NCBI GenBank assembly: GCA_023398375.1
Contig: JAEWSH010000051.1
Location: 372,001-436,000 of the forward strand
Direction: 5' to 3'
DNA: 64,000 nt
From: Bacillota bacterium
GTDB lineage: Bacteria; Bacillota; Clostridia; Lachnospirales; Lachnospiraceae
A model generated the notes under the pieces. The model ran no database searches and had not been told where the DNA came from. It was given only the letters and a program-made list of their open reading frames with translations. The translations under genes were made by a program, and so were the position numbers. This document shows, piece after piece, positions 1 through 8,387 of the stretch; positions within the stretch are counted from its first letter, which is position 1; each line of letters begins with the position of its first letter.

Positions 1-2
1 AA

Positions 3-1706
3 ACTATTGGGAATCCAATAAATCAACAAATTAAGGATACAAATTCATTGGAAAGTAATGAGGTTGTTGATGAACAAAATGAGGAAAATAATAGTATATC
101 AAATAATCAAATAGAGGAAGTTGCTTCAAAATCGTTATCAGAAAATGTCGCAGTTAAAAATATCCAGAATAATGAGATTAGAGAAAATGTGGATGTTTTA
201 GAAACAGAAACAGATGTACAAAGTGTATCCGATAATAACATAATCTCAGAAAAAAAGGGAGAAAAGACTGTGCAAGAAGAAAACGAAACTTCTCCCATAG
301 AGACTTTTTCAGCACCAACAGTCGGACTAGAACCATTTATTCTTAACCCTGAATCATTAAGAGACGGAATGATAACTACTGAAACTGAAATAGCATGGAT
401 ATTTACAGGAGATGCAACTGAATATTATTATGGAGGTTTTCAAAGCGGTTATATTAATCAAAGAGCATCCGATGGTTTTACAACAATTTTTTATACGCCA
501 GGAACATATAGCGTTTTGTGCTATGGAGTAAATGCGGAAGGCGAAAGATCAGAAGTGGTAGGATTTAATATAACAATAGTCCCAGAATTTGATTGTCAGG
601 TAATTACTGACAGTGTTACATCAGCAACAGACAGTAAATCATTTGCAATCGATATAGATTTTACTGCTATGGACACAGCAGCTGTTTGCTTGGTAAGAAC
701 TGGAAAGAGCGAAGTACAAATGAAAATTACAGATAACGCAGGTACAGTGTTACAAGATTATCCGACTATTTATGAGATTCCTAAACGATGGATTTATATA
801 GATAAACCATCCTCAGATGCGCAAATTTGTCATTATACTATCAATATTACAACAACATCCTATAATTCAGCTTCTGGAGATTTTAGAGTTATAGTAGGGA
901 ACAAGAATGATGCTGAGGCGATGATGGGAGGAATGGAAAATGCAGTAGATTTAGAGTTATTTTATGATAGTAAAAACAACTATATTTTTAGCACATATAT
1001 GCCTCGTGGGGATGAATATTGGTTTATTACCTCTATGCCGTTTCCAACAGTTTTTACCTTATTAAGTAACAATCGTAATCTTAGATTTAAATTGAAAGAT
1101 ATGGATACGTTAGAGGATGTATTTGATTCAAACGATTCTCAGTGGAGTAGTATGCATTCTACCAAATTTACGGGAAGTTATTCTTATGCTGAAAAAGTGG
1201 CTTTTGAGGCATTGACAGGAAAACGACGATATCTAGTGCTTTACACTAATTCTCCATCTACAGGATCAGGGGTGCTAGAGGATAGATTCTGCTTAGGCGC
1301 AGGACAACCAATGTATGGATTAACACACCAAAACGTTTATGGCAGTTCAATGACAGTGGGAGCATCAACTTTTGCTTCACAAACATTTAATACAAATATA
1401 AGTAGTATTGCTAATACTGGTGTGATAAATGAGGTATCATTAAGCGGTGTATCCTTGACAAAACTGGATAAGTGGAGATTAATGGCTCCAAACACATCAA
1501 GCTATAAAACTTCAACAACGGGAAGTACAAAAATAACCTATAATTTTACAGCCGGAGGTCAACTTAATACAGGCGCGAAAGGTACATGGGATTTCGGAGT
1601 GAAACTTAAATCAGGAAATTCGTCAATATCCTGCTATCCAAGTTTAAGTTTTTCATACTATTATCAATATGGTGATAATACCATCACCATAGTTCCTGCA
1701 AATTAA
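3..1706 (+). CDS. Large secreted-type protein of unknown function, 5' end outside window
   Basis: The frame is open from the left edge, so the gene starts upstream; a TTG at 48 lies inside the frame and is not a convincing start. The visible part opens with about 95 residues of Asn/Glu/Ser-rich, low-complexity sequence. A segment resembling an Ig or PKD-like beta domain follows (around residues 95-180, with a TPGTYSVLCYGVNAEGE stretch), then a long Ser/Thr/Asn-rich region rich in Tyr and Phe. I see no LPXTG motif or C-terminal membrane anchor. The composition suggests an exported protein, but the signal peptide would lie outside the window. It precedes an unknown gene and an agrD-agrB pair, which may or may not be functionally linked. 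No family recognised. Confidence 0.6.
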   Translation, partial: TIGNPINQQIKDTNSLESNEVVDEQNEENNSISNNQIEEVASKSLSENVAVKNIQNNEIRENVDVLETETDVQSVSDNNIISEKKGEKTVQEENETSPIETFSAPTVGLEPFILNPESLRDGMITTETEIAWIFTGDATEYYYGGFQSGYINQRASDGFTTIFYTPGTYSVLCYGVNAEGERSEVVGFNITIVPEFDCQVITDSVTSATDSKSFAIDIDFTAMDTAAVCLVRTGKSEVQMKITDNAGTVLQDYPTIYEIPKRWIYIDKPSSDAQICHYTINITTTSYNSASGDFRVIVGNKNDAEAMMGGMENAVDLELFYDSKNNYIFSTYMPRGDEYWFITSMPFPTVFTLLSNNRNLRFKLKDMDTLEDVFDSNDSQWSSMHSTKFTGSYSYAEKVAFEALTGKRRYLVLYTNSPSTGSGVLEDRFCLGAGQPMYGLTHQNVYGSSMTVGASTFASQTFNTNISSIANTGVINEVSLSGVSLTKLDKWRLMAPNTSSYKTSTTGSTKITYNFTAGGQLNTGAKGTWDFGVKLKSGNSSISCYPSLSFSYYYQYGDNTITIVPAN

Positions 1707-1781
1707 ATGTATGAGGGCTACCTGCAATTAGCAAGTTGGCATGCTTGCCTTCTCTATATGTATATTAAGGAGACTATAAAA

Positions 1782-2717
1782 ATGAATATAAGCAACACAG
1801 TAATGGAAAATGTTTTAACAAGAAATAATGATAATGCCTCTGAAAATATAAGCCTAGCAGAACAGATCCGAGGGAATAGATTCAGGTTTGAACGGAGTGA
1901 AGAAAGAGCTAAATTTACCAGAGATGTATTTGAAAAAGCAGGCGTAAAACAATTTGTTACTTCTAATTATGATAAATTTGCAAGAATTGATACGCCAGGA
2001 CGTTCTTTGGAATCAGAGATGAAACAAGTCATGGATGGATTTTATAGCGGTCAAATAAGCAAAGACGAAATAGAAGATTTTTTTGTAGATTATTGCGATA
2101 TTATGTATGCAAGTGATGAGAAAAGCATCCTAAATGTATATGAAAGTTTTTTGAACAGGAGTTATGAAAGCGCGGTGAAATATTGCTTTAATAAGGGAGA
2201 TGAACTTGCAAAATCAGAGGGAACCGGATCAGGAAGACAGGTTTATTATGATGCGGATATTTATTATCAGGCGGAAGACATACACGACCTGTTAAAAGAA
2301 GCCACCAAAAAAGTAGGGGAAAAATATGGATTAGAAATAGATGCAGAGAAGCGAGAAGAAAATTGGCAGGGGGACTATTTGACGGGCACTCCCAATTTTA
2401 ATGATAAATGGAATTTTAGGGCATCTGCCATAGAATGCAGGGGAAGAATGTTAGATTTGGATGTTGTACCACCCAAGGGTTTTTCTTTCTTATATAAAGA
2501 AGGAACTGATTGGGCAACCCAAAATAGTGTAGTGCTTTTTAAAGGCAATGATTGGTCTGAAAAGACAGATGTTCCGTTTGAGATTCCAACATTTGGGAAA
2601 ACTTCACAGCATTATTTCAAATTGTCTAATCTGTTCCATATGAATAAAGAAATGGAAAATGATTACTCTAAATATATTAATTTTTTGAAAAATTTTATTA
2701 TTGCCCGACCACATTAA
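1782..2717 (+). CDS. Hypothetical protein, about 311 residues
   Basis: I place the start at the ATG at 1782 because AAGGAG at 1767-1772 is well spaced from it. A longer reading from the ATG at 1707, directly after the previous stop, has no ribosome site. The protein is soluble and charged, with no signal peptide or membrane segment. It has helical Glu/Lys-rich N-terminal two-thirds and a more beta-like C-terminal third containing several Trp and Phe. After the TAA the same frame stays open for 23 codons before the next stop, so the 3' end could be a recent truncation. I do not recognise the family. It sits between the large exported protein and the agrD-like gene in an AT-rich stretch. Confidence 0.6.
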   Translation: MNISNTVMENVLTRNNDNASENISLAEQIRGNRFRFERSEERAKFTRDVFEKAGVKQFVTSNYDKFARIDTPGRSLESEMKQVMDGFYSGQISKDEIEDFFVDYCDIMYASDEKSILNVYESFLNRSYESAVKYCFNKGDELAKSEGTGSGRQVYYDADIYYQAEDIHDLLKEATKKVGEKYGLEIDAEKREENWQGDYLTGTPNFNDKWNFRASAIECRGRMLDLDVVPPKGFSFLYKEGTDWATQNSVVLFKGNDWSEKTDVPFEIPTFGKTSQHYFKLSNLFHMNKEMENDYSKYINFLKNFIIARPH

Positions 2718-2831
2718 GCAACATTAGGGAAAAATGAAAGTATTCGAAATGCTATCTCGGATGAAAATAAATGGAATATTTGTCAATAATTAAGATAGAA
2801 ACATTAATGAAATAAGAAGGGGGTATTTACA

Positions 2832-2981
2832 ATGAAGAAAACGTTAAAAGAAACAACACTGCAATTTATTTCCAAGGTAGCGTTGGGCACAGCTAAAAAA
2901 GAGGTTAATTCAGCGTGCATGTGTCTGGGTTATCAGCCGAAACTGCCAGAGAGTGTTAATAAGTTCAAGAAGCATATTTAG
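2832..2981 (+). CDS. AgrD-like cyclic peptide autoinducer precursor (49 aa)
   Basis: This short frame has an AGAAGGGGG ribosome site just upstream (2816-2824) and encodes a 49-residue peptide. It shows the three-part AgrD layout: an amphipathic, Lys-rich N-terminal helix (about residues 1-26), a core around SACMCLGYQPKLPES, and a charged C-terminal tail ending in KFKKHI. The Gln-Pro-x-x-Pro motif after the core is typical of clostridial AgrD peptides. The agrB-like gene follows 122 bases downstream, which supports the call. By alignment from memory with the Clostridium perfringens peptide, the mature ring would be C29-M-C31-L-G33 closed through Cys29. That is inference, and Cys31 is an alternative ring former. 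Confidence 0.82.
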   Translation: MKKTLKETTLQFISKVALGTAKKEVNSACMCLGYQPKLPESVNKFKKHI

Positions 2982-3103
2982 AAAAATCAATAAATAGAGC
3001 GATTGATGTAATTATTGAATACATTATTATGTTCCATAATTTGAGCAATGACGATATATTTGCCTAATAAAATATTTAAGAACTAAGAAATCAGGAAAGT
3101 ACT

Positions 3104-3682
3104 ATGGAAAAATTAGTTAATACAGTAACAAATAGTATGCTTGGACATGGAATTATTTCAACAGAAGATCAAGATATTTACAAATTTGGTATTGAATGTG
3201 TAATTTTAAAAGTAATACATTATATTTCATATTTAACTATCGCAATGGTAATGAAAGAACCCTTTGCACTTATTATTATGGCTTGTACTTTTTTTCCATT
3301 ACGAAAGAGCGTAGGAGGGTACCATGCAAAAACAAGAATTGGATGCTATATAGTTTCGTGCTTAACCGTATTTGCAGGATTATGGTTTTATAAACAAGAA
3401 TTTAGTAGCAAAGTATATCTTATATGTTGGATAATTAGTTCCTTTACTATTTTTATTTTTGCTCCATTGGACAATGAAAATAAGAGAATGGGCGAATTGG
3501 AGTTGAGATATTACAGGAAAAAAGCTAGAATAATTATTTCATTAATGGGAGCGTTAGCTGGTATTGCCTGGGCCTGTGGGATTGAAAATATCAGTAGAAT
3601 GCTAATTTGTGGGATTACAGTATCGGCAAATGCAATAATAGTGGGAAAAATGAATGCAGTAAGGAATTATTATCAGTACTAG
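3104..3682 (+). CDS. agrB: AgrB-like peptide-processing membrane protease
   Basis: A 192-residue polytopic membrane protein of the accessory gene regulator B family. AgrB cleaves the C-terminal tail of the AgrD propeptide and forms the thiolactone. The family's Cys protease dyad is visible as H74 and C81 inside RKSVGGYHAKTRIGC, with the same seven-residue spacing as in Staphylococcus. Several hydrophobic segments span roughly residues 35-65, 82-105 and 105-120, with two more near the C-terminus. An AGGAAAG ribosome site precedes the ATG. The gene follows the AgrD-like peptide gene and is closed by a strong terminator. No histidine kinase or LytTR regulator follows, so the sensor must lie left of the window, elsewhere, or be absent. 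Confidence 0.9.
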   Translation: MEKLVNTVTNSMLGHGIISTEDQDIYKFGIECVILKVIHYISYLTIAMVMKEPFALIIMACTFFPLRKSVGGYHAKTRIGCYIVSCLTVFAGLWFYKQEFSSKVYLICWIISSFTIFIFAPLDNENKRMGELELRYYRKKARIIISLMGALAGIAWACGIENISRMLICGITVSANAIIVGKMNAVRNYYQY

Positions 3683-3688
3683 CATTCT

Positions 3689-3727
3689 AATAACAGCTAG
3701 ATTTGAGTCTGGCTGTTATTTTTATTT
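3689..3727 (+). terminator. Rho-independent terminator after agrB
   Basis: A 13-bp stem (AATAACAGCTAGA pairing with TCTGGCTGTTATT, one G-U pair) encloses a TTTGAG loop and runs into TTTTATTT. It begins seven bases after the agrB stop codon. Confidence 0.9.
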
Positions 3728-3812
3728 ACTCGAGCAATGGGCCAATGCAAGCTAGCTTGCATTTGGAGACTGCCGCGATAATTATGAGAAACTCGCAAAG
3801 CTTGTTTTTAAT
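3724..3812. repeat. Degenerate copy of the repeat found upstream of nifJ; contains an 18-bp palindrome
   Basis: The stretch starts TTTACTCGAGCAATG and ends CCGCGATAA...GAAACTCGCAAAGC. It matches, imperfectly, the tandem units at 24332-24517, which share TTTACGCGAGTAATG, CCGCGATAA and AAACTCGCAAAGC. Its middle is replaced by a perfect 18-bp palindrome (ATGCAAGCTAGCTTGCAT, 3745-3762). From here to 4015 I see no gene; the short open frames on both strands lack ribosome sites. Confidence 0.5.
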
Positions 3813-4015
3813 AGTTTATGGGATTAGGGAGTCAAAAGCTTATCATAGAACATGCCTTCATCAATTTGCACTTATACGCAAAACGAAAATTGTTCGAATT
3901 GACGAACTCAAATATATAGACAAGCTTTAGACACTCTAATTTTTGTTTTATAAATCTAGCTGATATCTTATACACATGTAAATAGGCGCCTATAATAGAC
4001 TGCCACAGAATCATT

Positions 4016-4654
4016 TTACAACCGCGAATAACCGAAACCGTTTGCAATCGCATCCACTGGATGACCTGATTTACAGAGCGCGCAACTGGAAGGTGAATAG
4101 GTCTGATAGTCAGGAAGATCTGCAGTGGTAAATAAAGCATTGATTGGATAATCATATACTTTGCTTGCAGCACTAAAGATAGCAGATACGCCTGTTACGA
4201 TCCCGCCATAATACCGAATGCTGTCAATCGCCTGTGAGACTGTTTTACCTGTCGTAGCAGAGGCAAGCAGTAACAGGATATTCTTATCCCGAATCATAGG
4301 CTGTATATTTTCACGAAATATAAGCTGACCGTTAGTATTGAATTCAGGCGTCGTAATATAGATTGTCTTGTGGGCATTCATGGAAATGACACCTGCAGTG
4401 GTAAGATGATTGGCAAGGTAGGCTCCAATCACTTCACAGCCATCCATACATACAATCGTATCAATGATAGTAGAAGCGAGGTACCTGTCGGATAAAGCAG
4501 CCGCTACGGCATTGGCTTCATTTTGTCTTGACTTCATCATAGACATATCAATGTAATAATTGATATGAGAATGAGCAGTTACAAAGTGTCCTGGTATAAC
4601 CCTGAGTACGATATCCGGATAATTTTTTGATTCAATTTTTCTATAACCTTCCAT
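4016..4654 (-). CDS. Orotate phosphoribosyltransferase-like protein with degenerate PRPP loop
   Basis: A 212-residue protein resembling type I phosphoribosyltransferases, probably of the orotate-type subgroup. A hydrophobic strand followed by ATTGKTV (around residues 130-137) occupies the position of the PRPP-binding loop. The usual pair of acidic residues before the TTG is replaced by Ala-Ser (LLLASATTGKT). The C-terminus has a VDAIANGFGYSRL tail, and a CALCKSGHPVD stretch precedes it. AAGGAGG on the reverse strand upstream supports the start. It may be a regulatory or non-catalytic PRTase-fold protein rather than true PyrE. It is divergent from clpB with about 310 bases between them. Confidence 0.6.
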   Translation of the reverse strand: MEGYRKIESKNYPDIVLRVIPGHFVTAHSHINYYIDMSMMKSRQNEANAVAAALSDRYLASTIIDTIVCMDGCEVIGAYLANHLTTAGVISMNAHKTIYITTPEFNTNGQLIFRENIQPMIRDKNILLLLASATTGKTVSQAIDSIRYYGGIVTGVSAIFSAASKVYDYPINALFTTADLPDYQTYSPSSCALCKSGHPVDAIANGFGYSRL

Positions 4655-4698
4655 AAATCAACCTCCTTATTGTGCAAAAACAAATAGAATAAAAAGTA

Positions 4699-4744
4699 AT
4701 TGTATAAATAAATAAGATAACTTTATTATATTATTTTATACAAT
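4699..4744. promoter_or_regulatory. Inverted repeat upstream of the PRTase-like gene
   Basis: Perfect 10-bp arms (ATTGTATAAA and TTTATACAAT) are separated by 26 AT-rich bases. It lies in the intergenic region 4655-4964 that separates the divergent PRTase-like gene and clpB, about 45 bases before the PRTase-like start codon. It could be an operator for that gene; no regulator can be assigned. Nothing resembling a canonical CIRCE or CtsR site is visible on the clpB side. Confidence 0.35.
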
Positions 4745-4853
4745 AGAAAACAAGAGTATGAAAAAAAGATTATGTTATTTACGTTATGATGTCGGTGTCA
4801 AAAGGTATTTTGCTCCCAGAACATAAATTTTTTATAAACTGCTTATATTGATA

Positions 4854-4881
4854 TTGACAAACTATTGCATAGTGTTATATT
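4854..4881 (+). promoter_or_regulatory. Sigma-A type promoter for clpB
   Basis: TTGACA at 4854-4859 and TATATT at 4876-4881 with a 16-base spacer, about 80 bases before the clpB start codon. Confidence 0.65.
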
Positions 4882-4931
4882 TACAATAGAACAAATAAAA
4901 CAAGCAACACAAAATAAGAGTTAGAAATGAA

Positions 4932-4964
4932 CGCGTCCAAAAGAGTCGCAGATAGGAGCAAGTT
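4932..4964 (+). repeat. Hairpin-SD leader element before clpB (copy 1)
   Basis: The sequence GCGTC...GTCGCAGATAGGAGCAAG ends at the clpB ATG. It shares the GTCGCAGATaGGAGCAA core with elements directly before azlD (58012-58109) and before the ROK kinase gene (61372-61401). Here the short stem is imperfect (GCGTC against GTCGC, one mismatch). AGGAGC serves as the ribosome site. Confidence 0.55.
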
Positions 4965-7544
4965 ATGAATATATCAAAATTTACGCAAAAATCATTGCAG
5001 GCAGTAAACGATTGTGAAAAGCTTGCATATGAATTCGGGAATCAGGAAATTGAACAGGAACATTTACTTTATAGCCTCTTGACAATAGAAGACAGTCTGA
5101 TCTTAAAATTAATAGAGAAAATGGAAATTAACAAAACGCATTTTTTGAACACGATCAAATCAGCATTGGAACGGAGAGTAAAGGTTCAGGGAGGACAGGT
5201 ATATATAGGTTCTTATCTGAATAAAGTTCTCATTTCGGCGGAGGATGAAGCAAAGCAGATGGGAGATGCATATGTATCGGTAGAGCATCTTTTTCTTTCC
5301 TTGCTCAATCATCCGAATAAGGCTTTAAAAGAAATCTTCAAAGAGTACGGTATCAGCAGAGAGCGGTTTTTACAAGCATTATCGACAGTCAGAGGGAACC
5401 AGAAAGTTACAAGTGACAATCCGGAAGCTACGTATGATACATTAGAAAAATATGGACAGGATCTGGTGGAAAAGGCAAAAAATCAGAAGTTAGATCCTGT
5501 AATCGGCAGAGATAATGAGATCCGTAATATTGTTCGAATCTTATCCAGAAAGACCAAGAACAACCCGGTATTGATCGGGGAACCGGGTGTCGGTAAAACT
5601 GCAGTCGTAGAGGGATTGGCACAACGTATCGTCAGAGGTGATGTTCCACAAGGATTGAAGGATAAAAAAATATTTGCACTTGATATGGGAGCTTTAGTAG
5701 CAGGAGCAAAGTATCGCGGAGAATTCGAGGAGCGTCTGAAAGCAGTGCTGGATGATGTGAAAAACAGCGACGGACAGATTATTTTATTTATTGATGAATT
5801 GCACACAATTGTTGGAGCTGGCAAAACAGACGGGGCACTGGATGCGGGAAATATGTTAAAGCCAATGCTGGCAAGGGGGGAATTACACTGTATCGGTGCA
5901 ACGACTCTGGATGAATATAGAAAATATATAGAAAAAGATGCGGCTTTGGAACGTCGTTTTCAGCCGGTCATGGTAGAAGAACCTACGGTAGAGGATACAA
6001 TATCAATCCTCAGAGGATTGAAGGATCGTTACGAAGTATATCATGGTGTTAAGATTATGGATAATGCATTGGTTAGTGCAGCAACACTTTCCAACCGCTA
6101 TATATCCGACAGATTTTTACCGGACAAAGCGATTGATCTAGTAGATGAAGCCTGTGCTTTGATCAAAACAGAATTAGACTCTATGCCGACGGAACTGGAT
6201 GAATTACAACGAAAAGTAATGCAGATGGAAATTGAAGTTGCAGCACTGAAAAAAGAGGATGACAGGCTGAGCCAGGAAAGACTTACAAATCTGCAGATGG
6301 AACTTGCAGAACAAAAGGAGGAATTCAATAACCGTAAGGCACAGTGGGATAATGAGAAAGCCAATGTAGATAAGTTATCAAGGTTGAGAGAAGAAATAGA
6401 AGCAATGAACAGCCAGATTCAGATTGCTCAAAGAGAAGGAAATCTGGAAAAAGCAGCGGAATTAAGTTATGGTAAGCTTCCGGCAATCAAACAGCAGTTG
6501 GAGATAGAAGAACAGAAAGTAAGAGAAGCGGATCAGTCTCTTGTGCATGAAAGTGTGTCTGAAGAAGAAATTGCAAAAATCATATCCAGATGGACCGGAA
6601 TACCGGTAGTAAAATTAACGGAAAGTGAGCGAAAAAAGACCCTTCATTTAGATGAGGAACTGCATAGGAGAGTAGTCGGACAGGAGGAAGGTGTTGTGAA
6701 AGTTGCCGAAGCAATTATGCGTTCGAAAGCCGGCATTAAAGATCCCACAAAGCCAATTGGTTCTTTCCTGTTTTTAGGACCGACTGGCGTTGGTAAGACA
6801 GAACTTGCAAAGTCTCTGGCAGCCGCTTTGTTCGACGATGAGAATAATCTGGTGCGTATTGATATGAGTGAGTATATGGAGAAATATTCTGTATCCAGAT
6901 TGATTGGGGCGCCTCCTGGATATGTGGGATATGAAGAAGGAGGACAGCTCACAGAGGCGGTACGCCGTAAACCATATGCAGTCGTTCTTTTTGACGAGAT
7001 AGAAAAAGCACATCCGGATGTGTTCAATGTTCTGCTGCAGGTATTGGATGATGGACGCATTACAGATTCACAGGGAAGGACCGTAGATTTTAAAAATACG
7101 ATCCTGATCATGACATCTAACATCGGTGCGCAGTATTTACTGGAAGGAATTGAAGAAAACGGCACCATAAAAGCCGGGGCCGAGAAATTAGTCATGGAAG
7201 ATCTTAGGAATCATTTTCGACCGGAATTTTTGAATCGTCTGGATGAAACAATTCTCTTTAAGCCGCTGACAAAGGACAATATAGGTGGAATTATCAAGCT
7301 GATCATTGCCGATCTTAACCGTCGCCTTGCAGACAGGGAATTAACGATTCGTCTGACGGATGCGGCAGAAGATTATATCGTAGAAAATGCTTATGATCCG
7401 GTATATGGAGCACGGCCTTTGAAACGATATATTCAGAAGTATGTTGAGACAGGTGCTGCCAGATTGATCTTGCAGGATAAGGTAGCTGCCAACGATATCA
7501 TTACCATTGATGTGCAACAAGGGGAATTGATTGCAAGAAATTAA
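4965..7544 (+). CDS. clpB: ATP-dependent chaperone ClpB
   Basis: An 859-residue Hsp100 disaggregase that works with DnaK to extract polypeptides from aggregates in the cytosol. It has a two-repeat Clp N domain (residues 1-145) and a first AAA+ module with Walker A GEPGVGKT (near 204) and Walker B ILFIDELH. The long coiled-coil middle domain at about 400-530 distinguishes ClpB from ClpC and ClpA. A second AAA+ module follows with GPTGVGKT (near 605) and the C-terminal D2-small domain. Length and architecture are complete. Expression probably starts at the TTGACA/TATATT promoter upstream, and translation begins within a repeated hairpin-SD element. Confidence 0.97.
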   Translation: MNISKFTQKSLQAVNDCEKLAYEFGNQEIEQEHLLYSLLTIEDSLILKLIEKMEINKTHFLNTIKSALERRVKVQGGQVYIGSYLNKVLISAEDEAKQMGDAYVSVEHLFLSLLNHPNKALKEIFKEYGISRERFLQALSTVRGNQKVTSDNPEATYDTLEKYGQDLVEKAKNQKLDPVIGRDNEIRNIVRILSRKTKNNPVLIGEPGVGKTAVVEGLAQRIVRGDVPQGLKDKKIFALDMGALVAGAKYRGEFEERLKAVLDDVKNSDGQIILFIDELHTIVGAGKTDGALDAGNMLKPMLARGELHCIGATTLDEYRKYIEKDAALERRFQPVMVEEPTVEDTISILRGLKDRYEVYHGVKIMDNALVSAATLSNRYISDRFLPDKAIDLVDEACALIKTELDSMPTELDELQRKVMQMEIEVAALKKEDDRLSQERLTNLQMELAEQKEEFNNRKAQWDNEKANVDKLSRLREEIEAMNSQIQIAQREGNLEKAAELSYGKLPAIKQQLEIEEQKVREADQSLVHESVSEEEIAKIISRWTGIPVVKLTESERKKTLHLDEELHRRVVGQEEGVVKVAEAIMRSKAGIKDPTKPIGSFLFLGPTGVGKTELAKSLAAALFDDENNLVRIDMSEYMEKYSVSRLIGAPPGYVGYEEGGQLTEAVRRKPYAVVLFDEIEKAHPDVFNVLLQVLDDGRITDSQGRTVDFKNTILIMTSNIGAQYLLEGIEENGTIKAGAEKLVMEDLRNHFRPEFLNRLDETILFKPLTKDNIGGIIKLIIADLNRRLADRELTIRLTDAAEDYIVENAYDPVYGARPLKRYIQKYVETGAARLILQDKVAANDIITIDVQQGELIARN

Positions 7545-7613
7545 GTTACTATTCAGCCTTACGTCTTCATAGCAGCATATTGCAACACAATTCTTAAAAA
7601 TGATTAGACAATA

Positions 7614-7690
7614 CTAGAATAGCGGCAACTAAGTAGCTTGCTGAAAATTTATTTGGTGTAATGTACAGATAATTAGGGCCGCTATACTAG
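7614..7690 (+). other. Long-range hairpin in the clpB downstream region, possible structured RNA or terminator
   Basis: CTAGAATAGCGGC (7614-7626) pairs with GCCGCTATACTAG (7678-7690) with one mismatch in 13, closing a 51-base loop, and CATTTTTAT follows. The stem is GC-rich against an AT-rich background. The T-run suggests termination after clpB, but the large loop is unusual for a simple terminator. The rest of the 243-base gap to the next gene shows no gene. Confidence 0.45.
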
Positions 7691-7787
7691 CATTTTTATA
7701 AAAAATATTATATACTAAGGAGAAAAATAATTTATATGCTTTTTATAGTATGATAATGCAAATAAATGCATACTAAGGGGGAACATA

Positions 7788-8108
7788 ATGGATCATATTT
7801 TAGAAGTGAGCAGAAGGAAGATACTTATTTCAATTTTAGTATGCTCATTATTATCAGCATGCTTTGGATTTGGACAAGTGTCGGCAGCCGAAGAAAGTGT
7901 AAGTGCTTATCGTATCGATGTGGTAACCAATGCAGTTGTGGAAGCAAATGATTATATACAGATCGCAATTTACATAGCAGCAGTATGTGTATTTGTAGTA
8001 TGCATTGTGAGTATTATGCTGGCGGGAAAAGATCATAAGAGAAAGAAGGCAACACATAAAGATGTAACGGGCCAGATTCGTAATGTTTATGTAGATAGCA
8101 AATCATAA
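7788..8108 (+). CDS. Small exported single-pass membrane protein, unknown function
   Basis: A 106-residue protein with an AAGGGGGAA ribosome site. The N-terminus (residues 1-34) looks like a signal peptide ending in QVSA before AEES. A short extracytoplasmic stretch of about 30 residues follows, then a transmembrane helix around residues 62-84 and a basic cytosolic tail (KDHKRKKATHK). The topology would place about 30 residues outside and 25 inside the cell. Not a family I recognise. It stands alone between the clpB terminator-like structure and the DUF4250 gene. Confidence 0.7.
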   Translation: MDHILEVSRRKILISILVCSLLSACFGFGQVSAAEESVSAYRIDVVTNAVVEANDYIQIAIYIAAVCVFVVCIVSIMLAGKDHKRKKATHKDVTGQIRNVYVDSKS

Positions 8109-8187
8109 AAACCGCTTTGAAATGTGATAAATACTTAGAGAACCATAAAGTAAGAGGGAGAATATAATAAAAGGAGCTGATAGCGAT

Positions 8188-8361
8188 ATGATTCCAAAAG
8201 ATCCGGTAATGTTACTTAGTTTTGTAAATCTCAAATTACGTGATTATTATTGTAATCTTCAGTCTATGTGTGATGATCTTGAACTTGCAGAGCAGGAAAT
8301 AGTGGATAGTCTTGCAGTAATTAATTACCATTATGACACCGAAAAGAATCAATTTATATAG
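8188..8361 (+). CDS. DUF4250 family small protein
   Basis: A 57-residue protein beginning MIPKDPVMLLSFVNLKLRD and continuing YYCNLQSMCDDLELAEQEI, which is the recognisable DUF4250 signature of Clostridia. The ribosome site AAGGAG lies at 8171-8176. The function is unknown; the fold is predicted to be short and helical. It ends 26 bases before the start of the ASKHA iron-sulfur protein, so the two are probably co-transcribed. Confidence 0.85.
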   Translation: MIPKDPVMLLSFVNLKLRDYYCNLQSMCDDLELAEQEIVDSLAVINYHYDTEKNQFI

Positions 8362-8387
8362 CAATGAGCACAAGAGAGGACAACTAT

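Noticed and set aside
3703..3930. 75-codon open frame after agrB
   Set aside because: Begins inside the terminator hairpin, has no ribosome site and spans the repeat and palindrome.
4655..4964. CIRCE or CtsR operator before clpB
   Set aside because: No convincing copy of either consensus. Only a sigma-A promoter and an unrelated inverted repeat near the PRTase-like gene are visible.
8364..8387. Longer start for the ASKHA protein at 8364
   Set aside because: No ribosome site before 8364, whereas AGAGAGGA is well spaced from the ATG at 8388.
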